DNA from: Apoda limacodes
Taxonomy: Eukaryota; Arthropoda; Insecta; Lepidoptera; Limacodidae
Assembly (NCBI GenBank): GCA_946406115.1
Contig: OX291557.1
Location: forward strand, 5,240,501 to 5,304,500
Reading direction: 5' to 3'
DNA length: 64,000 bases
Positions within the stretch are counted from its first letter, which is position 1; every line of letters starts with the position of its first letter. The notes beneath the pieces were generated by a model. The model searched no databases and was not told the DNA's origin. It saw only the letters and a program-made list of their open reading frames with translations. Of the stretch, positions 10,240 to 21,444 are shown piece after piece. A program made the position numbers and the translations under genes.

Positions 10240-11583
10240 CAGTGCGCGTTTTTAAACGTTGAAGAAGCGTTGCGCGACCGGTTTATTATGGGCATGCTTC
10301 CAGGAGCCGAAAAGGAAAAAATGTATGTGCAGGAGCTATCGCAGCTCACGTTGTCCAAGGCCGTGGAGCTAGCAGAGAGCCTACGCAGCGCGCGCGCCGC
10401 CGTGGCGAGAGCAGCGCGCGGCGCTGCCGACCAGCCGCCAGATCAGCTGTTCAAGATCAACCAGCGTCGCGACGCCGACCGTGGTCAAAAAGTAAAGTGC
10501 TCTGTGTGCGGTTATAATAATCATAAAACGGAATCGTGTCGTTTTGCTAATTATACGTGTAAAAAGTGTAATACCAAGGGACATTTGCGCCGAATGTGCA
10601 AAAAATTAGATTTTGTGGCAAATGTGGTAGACGAGGGCGACGATGACGACGGTAAGTTATTTAATATTCGCTCAGTTAAAGGTGAACCATTGGTTGAGAT
10701 GGTGTATGTTAATGGAAAGGAATTACGATTTGAAATCGATAGTGGTTCAGCGGTGACCGTCATTTCAGAAAGATTGTACAGGTTGCATTTCAAAAATCTT
10801 TCATTAGATACAACAACAAAAAAATTAGTTAGTTACACAGGCGAGGTACTGCGTTGTATAGGGTGTGTACGTATGTCAGTGTGTTGGTCCGGGCACACGC
10901 GCGTCCTTGAAGTGTTCGTTGTGCGCGGTGACGGGCCGTCGTTGCTAGGTCGTGATTTTATTGCTAAGTTCGAGTTACAGATTAGTCCAATTCGCTATTG
11001 TGAACAAACAAATGACTTAGTTGAATCGTTACAATTTAGATACCCTCGGTTGTTTTCAGGGCAATTAGGAAAATTTAATAAATACGAAGTTAAATTAACT
11101 TTGAAGGAAGGGACAAATCCCATATTTTGCAAAGCACGTCCCATAGCATTTGCGTTAAGGGACAAAGTTGAAAATGAGCTAGACCGGTTAGTCCAGTTAG
11201 GGGTGCTTCGACCGGTAAAACATTCAGAGTATGCGTCACCGATCGTACCGGTGTTAAAGAGAGACGGTTCTGTACGAATTTGCGCCGATTACTCAGTTAG
11301 TATCAATAAACAGTTGGCTATTGATCAGTACCCGTTACCTACGACTAATGAACTGTTCTCTAAGCTAAGTGGGGGGACCGAGTTCACAAAATTAGATTTG
11401 TCAATGGCTTATAACCAGCTTTGTTTAGATAACAAGTCGCAAAAGGTAACGTGTGTCAACACGCATCGTGGGCTATTTGTCTATACGCGTCTCGTGTTCG
11501 GGCTCGCCTCCGCGCCGGCTTTTTTTTCAGCGCGCAATGGAAAACCTACTGGCAGGCATCAACGGCGTGTTAGTCCTGCTTGA
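10240..11583 (+). CDS. Element A gag C-terminus, protease and N-terminal reverse transcriptase
   Basis: Homology to element A begins at 10,240; the first 97 bases repeat 5236-5332. In order: end of capsid; two CCHC knuckles, CSVCGYNNHKTESC and CKKCNTKGHLRRMC (10,498-10,600), which bind element RNA; a retropepsin with IDSGSAVTVIS (10,737-10,770) and LLGRDF; then RT blocks with EYASPIVPVLKRDGSVRIC, a DYS.SINKQ segment and LDLSMAYNQL carrying the first catalytic aspartate. The frame leaves homology in a run of eight T at 11,520-11,527 and ends at 11,583 in unrelated residues. Gag and pol share one frame here. Fits the Mag lineage. Its N-terminal gag is at 4864. Confidence 0.9.
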   Translation, partial: QCAFLNVEEALRDRFIMGMLPGAEKEKMYVQELSQLTLSKAVELAESLRSARAAVARAARGAADQPPDQLFKINQRRDADRGQKVKCSVCGYNNHKTESCRFANYTCKKCNTKGHLRRMCKKLDFVANVVDEGDDDDGKLFNIRSVKGEPLVEMVYVNGKELRFEIDSGSAVTVISERLYRLHFKNLSLDTTTKKLVSYTGEVLRCIGCVRMSVCWSGHTRVLEVFVVRGDGPSLLGRDFIAKFELQISPIRYCEQTNDLVESLQFRYPRLFSGQLGKFNKYEVKLTLKEGTNPIFCKARPIAFALRDKVENELDRLVQLGVLRPVKHSEYASPIVPVLKRDGSVRICADYSVSINKQLAIDQYPLPTTNELFSKLSGGTEFTKLDLSMAYNQLCLDNKSQKVTCVNTHRGLFVYTRLVFGLASAPAFFSARNGKPTGRHQRRVSPA

Positions 11584-13990
11584 TGACGTTTTAATTACAG
11601 CCCCTGATCGTAGCCAGCACTTAAATAGGTTGAATGAGGTTCTACACAGGATGCACGACGCAGGGTTAACCTTGCAAAAGGAAAAATGTTCTTTTTTCTC
11701 CGGTGAAATCAGTTACCTTGGGTATGTGATTAATAAAGACGGCCTAAAAAAATCGCCAGAGAAGGTGAAAGCAATTTTAAATGCACCGACACCAAAAAAC
11801 ATAAACCAATTGCAATCGTTTTTGGGGTTGGTAAATTATTACAGATGTTTCGTTCCAGAGGCATCTAGTATTCTGAGTCCATTGTATGAACGTTTAAAAA
11901 AGGGCAGTAAATGGTGTTGGAGTGCTTCAGAAGATAACGCATTCAAAAAAATTAAGAAAATTTTGGTTTCGGAACAAGTTCTAACGCATTTCGACCAGAA
12001 TGCTAAGATAATTCTAACAGTGGACGCGTCGCCCAGCGGGTTAGGGGCAATTTTATCGCAAGTAGGTGAAGATGGTCAAGAAAAGCCAATTTCTTACGCT
12101 TCGCGTACTCTAAATAGTGCAGAGCGTCGTTATTCTCAAATACAAAAGGAAGCTACGGCCATAATATTTGGGGTCCGGCGATTCCACCAGTATTTATACG
12201 GTAGATCAACACCTTTTGTACTGCGCACAGATCACAAGCCTTTGCTATCCATATTCGGCCCACACAAAAGAATACCAGAAGTCTCCGCAAATAGGTTGCA
12301 ACGCTATACTCTGTTTTTAAGTGGTTATAATTATACCATTGAATATATTAAAAGTGCATCTAACAGCGCAGATTATTTATCGCGCGCAAGCCTGCCCGAG
12401 ATAACGGACGTCGGTGCAGGTGCCGCAGTGACGGGGCCGCCACAACCCACGAACGAAGCGTGCGACCCCGCCACTTATGTATGCTTTGTTGTAGAAGGAG
12501 CGCTTCCGGTAACTGTCCACGAGTTACGGGACGCAACAAACAAGGATTGCGTTCTGACTAAAGTAATTCAATATATATACAACGGATGGCCAAAAAAAGT
12601 CACTAATATTGAATTAAAGCCATATTATTTGTGTAGGCTAGAACTGTCTTACGAACATGGATGCGTCATGCGCGGCCATAAAGTAGTTATACCGGGGTCT
12701 TTGTGTGAACGAATTATGACAGAGCTGCATACTTCACACATAGGCATTGTTAAAACAAAAGCCGAAGCTCGCGCCCGTTTCTGGTTTCCCGGCATAGACG
12801 AAGCGATAGAACGTATGATAGGACAATGTGGAGTGTGTGTGCAGCTGCGACCATCGCCGCCCCGGGCACCCATCTCCCCATGGCCCTATCCCCAGCAGGC
12901 TTTCTATAGGGTACATCTAGACTTTTTAGGCCCGATCAATGGACACATGTACCTAGTCATTGTAGATGCCTACACTAAATGGGTAGAAGTTTACGACATG
13001 AATACAACTAGTACCTCACCTGCGGTCATAGATAGGTTATATGATTTTATGTCTAGATTTGGCCTACCTCATACTATTGTAACAGATAACGGAACACCTT
13101 TTTGTTCACAAGAGTTTAATTATTTTTGCAACCTGAACGGTATATCACACATGACGTCACCTGCGTACCATCCTGCCAGCAATGGCCAAGCCGAGTCATT
13201 TGTTAAAATAATTAAACGTGGAATCCGCTCTAGTTTACAAACTAGTAAGAACGTAAGAGAAAGCAAACTGAAATTATTAAAGTATATTTTTGACTATCGT
13301 AATTCCATTCATTCGGTCACCGGCACATCGCCAGCTCAGCTAGTGTTTGGCCACAAGCTGCGTTCCCGGCTGGACCTGCTGAGCCCGTCGATGCCACCGT
13401 CACCTTCGTCCGCCGCCCTGTCTGATCGTGTCCGTTCCAAACAGTGTTTGCAAACTGAAGTTCAAGGAGGGAAACAGAGATTATTTGCACTGGGACAATA
13501 TGTTTGGTACAAAAAATATTTCAGTAACAACAAGTTTAATTGGGTTAAAGGAATTGTAAAAAAGGAGTTAGGGAAAATGATGTACCTAATAGAAAACTGT
13601 CAAACTTCTGTTTGTGTTAAAAAACATAAAAACCAAATGTGGCATTATAAAGATTCGAATGTAAGCGATTTGATGCCGGGGTACGGCGTAGCAAATACCT
13701 ATGATGGTAGTGACATAACGGATACCACCACAATGGAGGAGGGAGAAAACGACACAGCGCCGTCCACGGCCGCATCTCCGGAGCCCGTGGTGATGCCAGA
13801 AAATTCGCCGTCACTGTCATCGTCTCATGTCACCCTAACAAGAGGAGTTCGTCGGCCACCTTCAGAGGATGACGATGATTTCTTTGACATAGAGAACACT
13901 GAAGACATAGAGGCCGCCGAGGAGAAACCTGTGCTCCCGGAAAGGTCCAAACGTGTTCGCCCCTGTGTCAACTATCATCCATTTTTGTGA
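11519..13990 (+). CDS. Element A pol: RT C-terminus, RNase H, integrase
   Basis: A frame open from 11,453 is homologous from about 11,528 (QRAMENLL). Order: RT palm LLDDVLI, then LGYVINKDGL and FLGLVNYYR; RNase H with TVDASPSGLGAIL, ISYASRTLN and LRTDHKPLL; an integrase with an HHCC-type finger (H.SH...CGVC, about 12,728-12,840), the catalytic triad in HLDFLGPI, TDNGTPF and NGQAESFVK; and an acidic C-terminal tail ending at TGA 13,990. Apart from the one-base shift in the T run it has no stop, so the element is young. No envelope gene follows: the PPT and 3' LTR come 40 bases later. Confidence 0.92.
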   Translation, partial: LFFQRAMENLLAGINGVLVLLDDVLITAPDRSQHLNRLNEVLHRMHDAGLTLQKEKCSFFSGEISYLGYVINKDGLKKSPEKVKAILNAPTPKNINQLQSFLGLVNYYRCFVPEASSILSPLYERLKKGSKWCWSASEDNAFKKIKKILVSEQVLTHFDQNAKIILTVDASPSGLGAILSQVGEDGQEKPISYASRTLNSAERRYSQIQKEATAIIFGVRRFHQYLYGRSTPFVLRTDHKPLLSIFGPHKRIPEVSANRLQRYTLFLSGYNYTIEYIKSASNSADYLSRASLPEITDVGAGAAVTGPPQPTNEACDPATYVCFVVEGALPVTVHELRDATNKDCVLTKVIQYIYNGWPKKVTNIELKPYYLCRLELSYEHGCVMRGHKVVIPGSLCERIMTELHTSHIGIVKTKAEARARFWFPGIDEAIERMIGQCGVCVQLRPSPPRAPISPWPYPQQAFYRVHLDFLGPINGHMYLVIVDAYTKWVEVYDMNTTSTSPAVIDRLYDFMSRFGLPHTIVTDNGTPFCSQEFNYFCNLNGISHMTSPAYHPASNGQAESFVKIIKRGIRSSLQTSKNVRESKLKLLKYIFDYRNSIHSVTGTSPAQLVFGHKLRSRLDLLSPSMPPSPSSAALSDRVRSKQCLQTEVQGGKQRLFALGQYVWYKKYFSNNKFNWVKGIVKKELGKMMYLIENCQTSVCVKKHKNQMWHYKDSNVSDLMPGYGVANTYDGSDITDTTTMEEGENDTAPSTAASPEPVVMPENSPSLSSSHVTLTRGVRRPPSEDDDDFFDIENTEDIEAAEEKPVLPERSKRVRPCVNYHPFL

Positions 13991-14028
13991 TATGTCATGT
14001 TAGAATTAAGTATGTAGTCCAAATTGTT

Positions 14029-14037
14029 AGGGGAGGG
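14029..14037 (+). promoter_or_regulatory. Polypurine tract of element A
   Basis: aggggaggg lies directly upstream of the 3' LTR (one T between), the standard place for the plus-strand DNA primer of LTR retroelements. Confidence 0.75.
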
Positions 14038-14038
14038 T

Positions 14039-14170
14039 TGTTATATATGTAGCTATAACTAGGTAGCTATAGACGCGGCTGCGTCCGCAAAACGGTTACT
14101 TTAAAATAAACGCCAGTGCGTTGACAGCCGTCTTGACATTCACTTGTGCCCCGTACTCACATACTTATCA
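14039..14170 (+). mobile_element. 3' LTR of Ty3/gypsy element A
   Basis: 132 bp, TG...CA, followed by the target duplication gccct (14171-14175). Identical to the 5' LTR except for a 12-bp block (attcacttgtgc) absent from the 5' copy and from the right-arm copy. Near identity means recent insertion; the 12-bp block could be a deletion in the 5' LTR or a sign that the two ends come from different element copies. Confidence 0.92.
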
Positions 14171-14609
14171 GCCCTAAAATACCTACATCATGCGAATCAC
14201 ACTTTACCACCTTTGTTGACAATACACTATATACATCTTTCGGCACTGGCTTCATGACATATGCCTTTAACCTAGGGAAAGATACAAATACCTTATTTCC
14301 AATGGACATACTTTGTCCTTTTAAATTGACTGAACAGTCATATTAATACAGGAAATCTAAACCTAAAATGGGAAATTGAAAATCCTCTGCCACAACAAAA
14401 TCAACTTCAAATGCTTCTTCGGCGATTTTGATATAGATGCCACGCAATCTATATCCTTGGAATGTGGCTCCATTGGCGGATACCATACATATTCCTTCTT
14501 CTTGCCGCCTTCTCCTATTCGAGAACAGCCTTTGAAATATTCCTATAGGTAAAATCGATACCTCGGATCCTGTGTCCACAATACAGGATAACTTCTCTCC
14601 TCGTAACAC
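14171..14609 (-). pseudogene. Ty3/gypsy element B, protease and link to RT
   Basis: Minus strand. The 14,343-14,609 frame is a retropepsin: CIVDTGSEVSILP carries the catalytic DTG, and FPILGLDFLY the C-terminal hydrophobic-G box. A frame shift near 14,345 leads into the stretch between protease and RT, which runs to 14,171 and resumes in frame at 4702, on the far side of element A. Confidence 0.85.
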
Positions 14610-15509
14610 AATAGGAACTCTTAATAAATTAGGTTTTTCCCTAATTAAATTATAATTGACAGCATATTCTTCCCTATTTTCATCATTCTCATGCTGAATA
14701 TAATTATCTTGGCTTTCCCATTCGCCTTCGAAATACCTATCCTGTTCAATACTACTACATAAGCCCCCTGCTGGTTGTGTATATGACCACGCATATTCTA
14801 CATCCTTTACTACAGGAAACTCGCTAGCATACTCATTTATAGTGCATGGCTGTGTATTCCCATTATAAAAATTAAAATTCGACTTACTGGAATCCTCCTG
14901 TGGTTGCTGTCTACTATATAAAATTTCTTCACCGCATGCACTATATTCGCTTCACAAATTTCTGCGTCGCATATTGTATGGTGAGCGTCGTGGTACATCT
15001 CTCGCTTCATCACCAGCGCTTCGCGGGTGGCTATAAAAAGGAGTAGGTATCTTTTGCACATTATTGGACAAATTATTTTCTACCTGCCTATCAGAAGTCT
15101 TCCCTGCTAACTTCTCAACGCTTTTTGTCAATTGCTCCAACGAAAGTATGCAAAGCATTTCGATTCTCCTTTTCCATGGCAAGGAAACACTATCCTCAAA
15201 CCGCTTTATTATGATGCACTCATCTTTAATGTTACATTTAGCAGCTTGACTTAAAACACGATATAGGTAAGGCTCTATACCTTCTCTCTCACTCTGTTGC
15301 ATTGTATAAAAATATTGGGTGGGGTCACCTGGGGATACTTTTGCCTTAATGCATTGTATGATCTCTTGGTATGTATCTAATTTTTTATGTACGGAGAGAT
15401 AATTGCGCCAGTGATCTGGCAATAACAATTCCAGAACCTGCCGACCCTTTGTTTCTTTATCTAACCCCGTTAAAATAATATGCGCCTCAATATCGTTTAA
15501 GGGGTTTTA
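14610..15509 (-). pseudogene. Ty3/gypsy element B, gag remnant
   Basis: The 14,952-15,428 minus-strand frame, open back to about 15,509 without ATG, reads LPDHWRNYLSVHKKLDTYQE, FYTMQQSEREGIEPYLYRVL and CIIIKRFEDSVSLPWKRRIE, like the capsid region of Ty3/gypsy gag. Downstream frames are broken and I could not find a clean zinc knuckle. Upstream a TAA closes the frame; no 5' LTR of B was identified. Confidence 0.7.
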
Positions 15510-17240
15510 ATACCTCTGACCCATCACCTGACATTCTCCTAGATAACTCTTGGACATTTAGAGACATTATTACTAAATATTTTTACCTTTTTATATCCCT
15601 TTGTCACCTGATTTAGCAGACAACGGCGTACTCCACCATATGCAGCGTGCGGGGGCGTAATGATGCTGCTTCTACCTATTTCTATTCAGATGTTCTTTTC
15701 TATCGCCACAAGAGTATACATCCTTTATATTCATCTACTACCTAGGAGAATTATTATACAATATTAAACTTATCTGCAGTACATCTTCTTCTATTAGGCC
15801 ATCCTTCAATAGGCCTCGGGTCGTCGTGTCGATACATTGGATAAAATATACATTAGGACATTAAATCGCGATGGTGGCGATGCTTGGAATATTTTGGATA
15901 CTGGAGTATCTTACTTTAAGTCCACTGGCAATGTAAAGCCATTCTACCAATTCTAGGGCTCCCTGATAGAGACAGGAATCGACCCTCCAAATTTATATAG
16001 ACTTGTCCGATCTATATTTTTCACTTGAATCTCAATTAATAACAAAATAATGACAAGCTCGAAATTCCGATTGTTTTTATTTACAAACGCACTGACACCA
16101 TCTATTATGTTTCCTCAAAACCACTACGAAGTATTTGCTGCGTAAAAACGTTCGCTAGCCTATTTACTTCCTTTACATTCAACAAGAGGTCGTAACCTCT
16201 ACAGTACCTAAGTTTCTTATTTGTTTGTTTATTATCTATGTATGTAGTATAGTTAATGTTTCCATTGTTTAACTTGTCTGTGTCTCGGCACGTAAGCGCA
16301 CATGTTGTTGCAAGGCAGTGGCATCGTATTATTTTGCCCGCACAAGGCTTGTCGATAGCTGGACATGTGCAAGCGGGGAAAACATGAGGTGACGGGTTGT
16401 GTTGCTTGCATAGCTAGAAGACTTGACCGACTCGACAGTTCGACATTATTCGAGGAGCGAGCAGCACATACCCTTTGTATTGGTTGTGCTATTGGATCGA
16501 CTAATTAAATGTGATATAAGGAATTCAGCTGTTTGCCTTTTTAACTTCGTCTTTAGATCAATCAACCCTGCGCCAAAAATTACTATTTTACAGTACTGTA
16601 AAAATGCAGAGTGCCTATCTACTGTATATAATCGACGATTCTTTTTTTATGGAGGCTTCAGAGATTTAATGTGGTTACCGTTTACCTGCAGTACATCATG
16701 CACGTGTTTTAGCTCACTATTGATCAAAACTGCAACAGTTGTAATGAATGTAACTGAATACGACAAAAAAAATTGACTACTGCTCAGTGACGAAAATACA
16801 ATGTGTAAATCCCTATTTCGTCTACAATTATAATGTTAAATTAAATTAATAATGTTAAATTATAAATTTTGTAAGCTTTAAGTTTTATGTAAACTACTTT
16901 CCGCTTCAAGTGAAAGTTACTCAGATACAAGCGAAAAACTAAAAAAGGGCCCATATAAAGAGTCCCCCTCCCTCGAGCTCACTCCCCAACAATAAGGACT
17001 TTTTATTTTCTTGAAACTTAGACGCCAAGGAACAACTGTACCAAATTTCAAAACTCCGGGATTTTTTTACTTCGATTTGTCTAATTTTCTTGGGCAAACA
17101 AGATGTACTACTGAGGTAAGTTGTACTCTTCAACTCTAATAAATAAAATGGAGTAATGATAGTATGGGTATAAATGAAAATCAGTTTTCATAACATTTAA
17201 TTGATTTATTTAAAAAAAAATTGTGATATTACGATAAAAA
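15510..17240. other. No gene recognised
   Basis: May contain the 5' end and LTR of element B, but no repeated partner to show it. One open frame (16,423-16,776, plus, 117 codons) has no recognisable motif. The remainder is AT-rich. Confidence 0.4.
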
Positions 17241-17245
17241 CCAGC

Positions 17246-17495
17246 CAAGTGCGTGTCAGACGCAGTGTAAGGTTCCGCAGTCAGATTTATAGCTTGGACG
17301 ACTATATTACTTGTTAACTTTTAAAGCGTACTTTTAGCTGTGATAGTTTTCCTTTTAACTTCCGTTATATGCACTACTGTCGTGAATTCTTTTACATGCT
17401 GCGGACAGTCAGACATACAGACATGGCGAAATTATTAGAGTAAGGATCCCTTGTAAATTTAATGCCGCTACGTTAACTACGGAACCCTAAATATA
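17246..17495 (+). repeat. Dispersed lepidopteran repeat with gggttccg-type ends
   Basis: Begins agccaagtgcgtgtcagacg, has aaggttccgcag and ends tacggaaccctaa. The same family, better preserved, is at 19,630-19,885 and 42,215-42,430. These look like non-autonomous elements with inverted ends built on agggttccgta; the superfamily cannot be fixed from this. Confidence 0.6.
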
Positions 17496-17857
17496 TATTA
17501 CGCGACAACCAAAGCAACGTATCGGAATACAAATATTTTAATAAACTGTGGTTTGTGTGGAGAAAGTACCCTAAATATTGATGATGGCAAATTTTACATT
17601 CCTTTATTTTCTAAAATAAATAAAATTGCAATCGAAAAAATTTTAGATAAACCGTCTGATCAGGCCGGGAATAAAGCCTGTAACATATGAAAAGAGAATA
17701 TTCTTCTTTTGTGGTAAGAGTGATAACATTGCTCGAAAGAGTCCTTCATATGGGTCAATTTCTTTGAAATAACATTTTATCTGAAATGACATAGAGAACA
17801 AAAAAGATAAATAAATATGTATTACCTATTGTACAAAATATAAGTATATTTTGCCGA

Positions 17858-18000
17858 GGTTTTCTCTAAAGACTACAGTATGGGGTTCTTTAAGAAGGAG
17901 TTATTAAATTTCTGAAGGGTCGGCAACCGCTAACCGGTGACCGCTAACCATCAGGCAGACCGTATGCTTGTTCGCCACCTAAGTGGTATAAAAAAATAAT
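17858..18000 (+). mobile_element. LINE 3' end fragment
   Basis: Relic of the 3' tail of the Jockey/CR1-like LINE seen intact at 51,280-51,440: gactacagtatggggttctt, ctgaagggtcggcaac, accatcaggcagaccgta, gtggtataaaaaa. Confidence 0.75.
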
Positions 18001-18945
18001 TTCCTACTTAGCTATTTCAAAACAGTTCAATAATGAACTATATTTTATGTTATGTTTTTGGTTTTTGTCTATTATTTTTTCTAAATAAGACACTGCATTA
18101 TGTTATTACTACTTGATGTCAAAAAATTAAAACAAGTTGCGTTTTATTTTAATTTCACAGGTTCGATTCCGGACTCAAACGGGTTTTTATCTAAAAATAA
18201 TTAAATGACTCTTTTATACATAGAAGTCAGAAAGTAAAGAAATATTTGATTTTAAAGTTTGCTGTCAATAATATTTATGGTACTTTCCCTAAACCACGTG
18301 CTTTTTAGTCCATCCTGTTGGTTTAGGTTCGGAACACATTTAACTTGTATACCTACAAAGGTTTATCAATAAATAGGTACCTTTTGACTACAATCTTCAA
18401 TTGTTTTGATTTAAAACTTTGATGGTCATATTTTATAGCTTATAATTTTGAGGGCCGTTACGTACTTTTTGATTTACAAACAGTAAAAAACATTTTAAAA
18501 AAATGTCATACAAAAAACACGCACAGCATTGATTAAGGACTAAACAGATTACATAAACACATTCAAATTTAAAATCGACCGCTGTAACCAAGCAAGTGGA
18601 CGACATATCAAGTGATATTGTAAGTCGTATCGATAACTGAACAGGAATAAACAGGTATTCACATTTACAATGAGCATTCATAGGGTAACAACACTCTTAA
18701 AGCAAAACACATTATTGCACTGTAGAAATAAGCTTAGCTATCATCCTTAAATATCATAATAAAGATGAAAACAGATGAGAAAATTTAATTTGTATGACAC
18801 AAAGTTTAAAAATTTGATCGGGAATGTAATCATTTCGATAACCACAATTTCTTGAAACTGTAAATATTTAAGCACATAAAAGTACCTACAATAGGTGTAA
18901 AGAAATGCCTAAGTTCTACCTAAAATTTAAAAACATACCTTATTT
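18001..18945. other. No gene recognised
   Basis: AT-rich. One phrase, aggttcgattccgg (18,160), resembles a tRNA B box but has no tRNA arms around it. Confidence 0.4.
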
Positions 18946-19440
18946 GAAGCCTAATAAAGTGAGAGGCCGGTTGTTTCTTGTAGTCCAGATTTCATCTAGT
19001 TCTGGCCACCTACGTCCTGTCTCCTCACTTATCTTACCGTTGTCACCGTTGACACAGTCGCTGTACCTAAACGAATCGTGCACTACAGTGTCGTAAATCG
19101 TGATTTCATTTCACATTATCGTAATTATATCTTTTCCACCAAATCAAATTGTAAATACTAGTCTTGGAATTACTCTATATTCATCTGTTACTTCTTTGCA
19201 GTAATATTTTTGAAAGGTATAAGCAGATTGCCTCTATTCCCCTGTCAGCAAGAACTTCTTCAATGTTAAGTTGTCCATGCAGCTCTTGGATGTTAAAGCA
19301 GGTCAATGCTGCCGGGGGTTACTTCTTCAAGCTTCCACCTAACATTGTGCGTGAAACAGGGGTCTCAGATACATTATATCTACCTACTATCGACTATCGA
19401 ATGCTGCTCAAAGTCTCTGAGCCTCAAATTATTTTATCAG
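18946..19440 (-). pseudogene. Unrecognised coding-like relic
   Basis: Two minus-strand stretches read like protein although neither is a long ATG frame. At 19,210-19,360: ETPVSRTMLGGSLKK, a stop, then LTCFNIQELHGQLNIEEV and LADRGIEAICLYLSKILL. At 18,946-19,115: ITIYDTVVHDSFRYSDC, GKISEETGRRWPELDEIW, RPLTLLGFK and a stop. The balanced residue mix and low Leu/Ile/Lys bias suggest a once-coding sequence, either a decayed transposon gene or exons of a host pseudogene. I do not recognise the family. Confidence 0.35.
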
Positions 19441-19629
19441 TTGCTTGACCAATTAAACTAGGCATAAAGCTTTATTAAGGTTGGACGTTTAACTTAAAAT
19501 TAAATCGTATGATTGTATCTGTTTGGATCCAAGACTTTTTTGCCTGAGGAAAGCATTACGCATTGTGGTGGTACGTTTAGTATGTAACTAAACTTATTAT
19601 ATAAACATGGAACAAATAAACCATTATGG

Positions 19630-19885
19630 TTCCATACCATTATCATCAAAAACGAGCAAAAAAATCTCGTATGTTGTATGGGAGCCCCCTTAAATATTTT
19701 TTTTTTCTGTTTTTTAGTATTTGGTTTTATAGCGGTAACAGAAATACATCTTCTGTGAAAACTTCAACTGTCTAACTATAACGGTTCATGTGATACAGCG
19801 TGGTGACAAACGGACGGACGGACGGACAGCGAAGCCTTAGTAATAGGGTTCCTAATTACCTTTCAGGTACGGAACCCTAATAAAA
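19630..19885 (+). repeat. Dispersed lepidopteran repeat with gggttcc/ggaaccct ends
   Basis: Contains cgtatgttgtatgggagccc, a central ggttttatagcggtaacaga, caactgtctaactataacgg and a (GGAC)4 run, ending acggaaccctaa. This wording recurs in many moth and butterfly genomes as a non-autonomous element. Confidence 0.65.
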
Positions 19886-21440
19886 ATTGCTTGAACCGTA
19901 ACAAAGCCAAGCATTTACCCTAAAATATTTTTTCGAAAAGATAACATTGCATTGTAATGATCAAAATGATTACTCTCCCGAGTTTTTTTTTTTAGAAATC
20001 ATTACAAATATCTTAATTAATTACATAATTAAAACTAATTTCCTCTATGTCTGCAAAGTTAGTTGCAAAAGCCGTATATATACCTAGCGACTCACTATAA
20101 ACAAAAACGACAAGTCCGTTAGTATATGTACCTATGTATTCAAGTAATTTTTTTTAAGGTCAATGTTTTTTTTTGGTTTCCTAAAATTGTATGCCCTGTG
20201 AGCATAGAAGAATATTATTTCATTTATATCATATACATCGTCGACAGCGTCATGGCGTATGCGACGACATATGGTGGTCGGGTGCACTTGTCCCCCGTCT
20301 CGCCGCGCATCTTACAATTCCAATCAATTACTCTGTCTAGACGCCTTAAATAGCGACTGTATGAAGGCAATTTTCCATATCAAGAGATGGCGTTGTTCTT
20401 TCTGCTGTAAAAGTTAGCATGCACACCACCAAGTAGTTAGTTAGTAGTTACCACCTTTGTGACTAACCTTGTAGAAAGATTTTTAAACCATAAACATCAA
20501 CATCTCACTATAACTTTGTAGAGATACATTCTCAAAACACCAATACTATGTATTAAGAGTCCTGTTCGCGCACGCCACAACTCTTTGTTTTTAGCATTTT
20601 TTCGAGTTGACATTTTACTTTTTACTTTATTTTACTTCTAATTTGCAAATTAGACGTATACAACTTACAAAACAACGATCATAAATTAGATATATGATAT
20701 ATGCTATAAATGAAAAGGAATGAATACCTAGGTACTACCTACGAAATTATGATGTGATAAATGTATAAAAACTTGGAGTCGAGTCGTACATAAACAGAAA
20801 TGTTGTTGTAACAAGATACAATTTTACATAAAATATACAATAATTACTAAATAGATGTTATTGTATATAAATACATTCATTGTTATTTATTTAGATAAAT
20901 TTAGACATTCTTTTGAAGAGAAACCATTTTTTTAATATTTTCTAACGTAACTTTTTACTATTTATATCAAAATCTAAAGGTTAAAAGTTGTCTTATATTC
21001 CTTACACAGACAGATTCGATCGGGTGCTAAGCCCCTAGTTAAAGTCAATAATTACATTTATTTAGTTTCCTAAGTAGGTACACTAGTGATGTAACAAATG
21101 TTCGCATTCGCGAATAACTGTATGTTTTTTTTTAATTAGTAAAAAATGATGCGATTATTCATCACTTCAAGAAACAACATTAAACATTCACGTTACTTAA
21201 TTCCGTTTGCTACATTATAATAAATAAATCATAAAAATAACAATCTAGCTAAAGGTGTATCTGATCATCATGTTTAATACAAACGATGTTACACATATCT
21301 TTAGCTAGACATGTCGCTACTCGAAACGTGTTTTTATCATAAAGCGCTATTTACGATAGTCACAAAACGCATATTCATCCATAAAATGCCCGTAAATTGT
21401 TAAATAACCATGTTTTTATTCAATTAATAAAATGTATGAA
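19886..21440. other. No gene recognised
   Basis: AT-rich. A more GC-balanced patch at 20,190-20,350 (catcgtcgacagcgtcatgg) has no supported frame. Confidence 0.4.
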
Positions 21441-21444
21441 ATCA

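Noticed and set aside
18155..18185. tRNA gene around ggttcgattccgg
   Set aside because: Only a B-box-like phrase; no acceptor, D or anticodon arms can be drawn.
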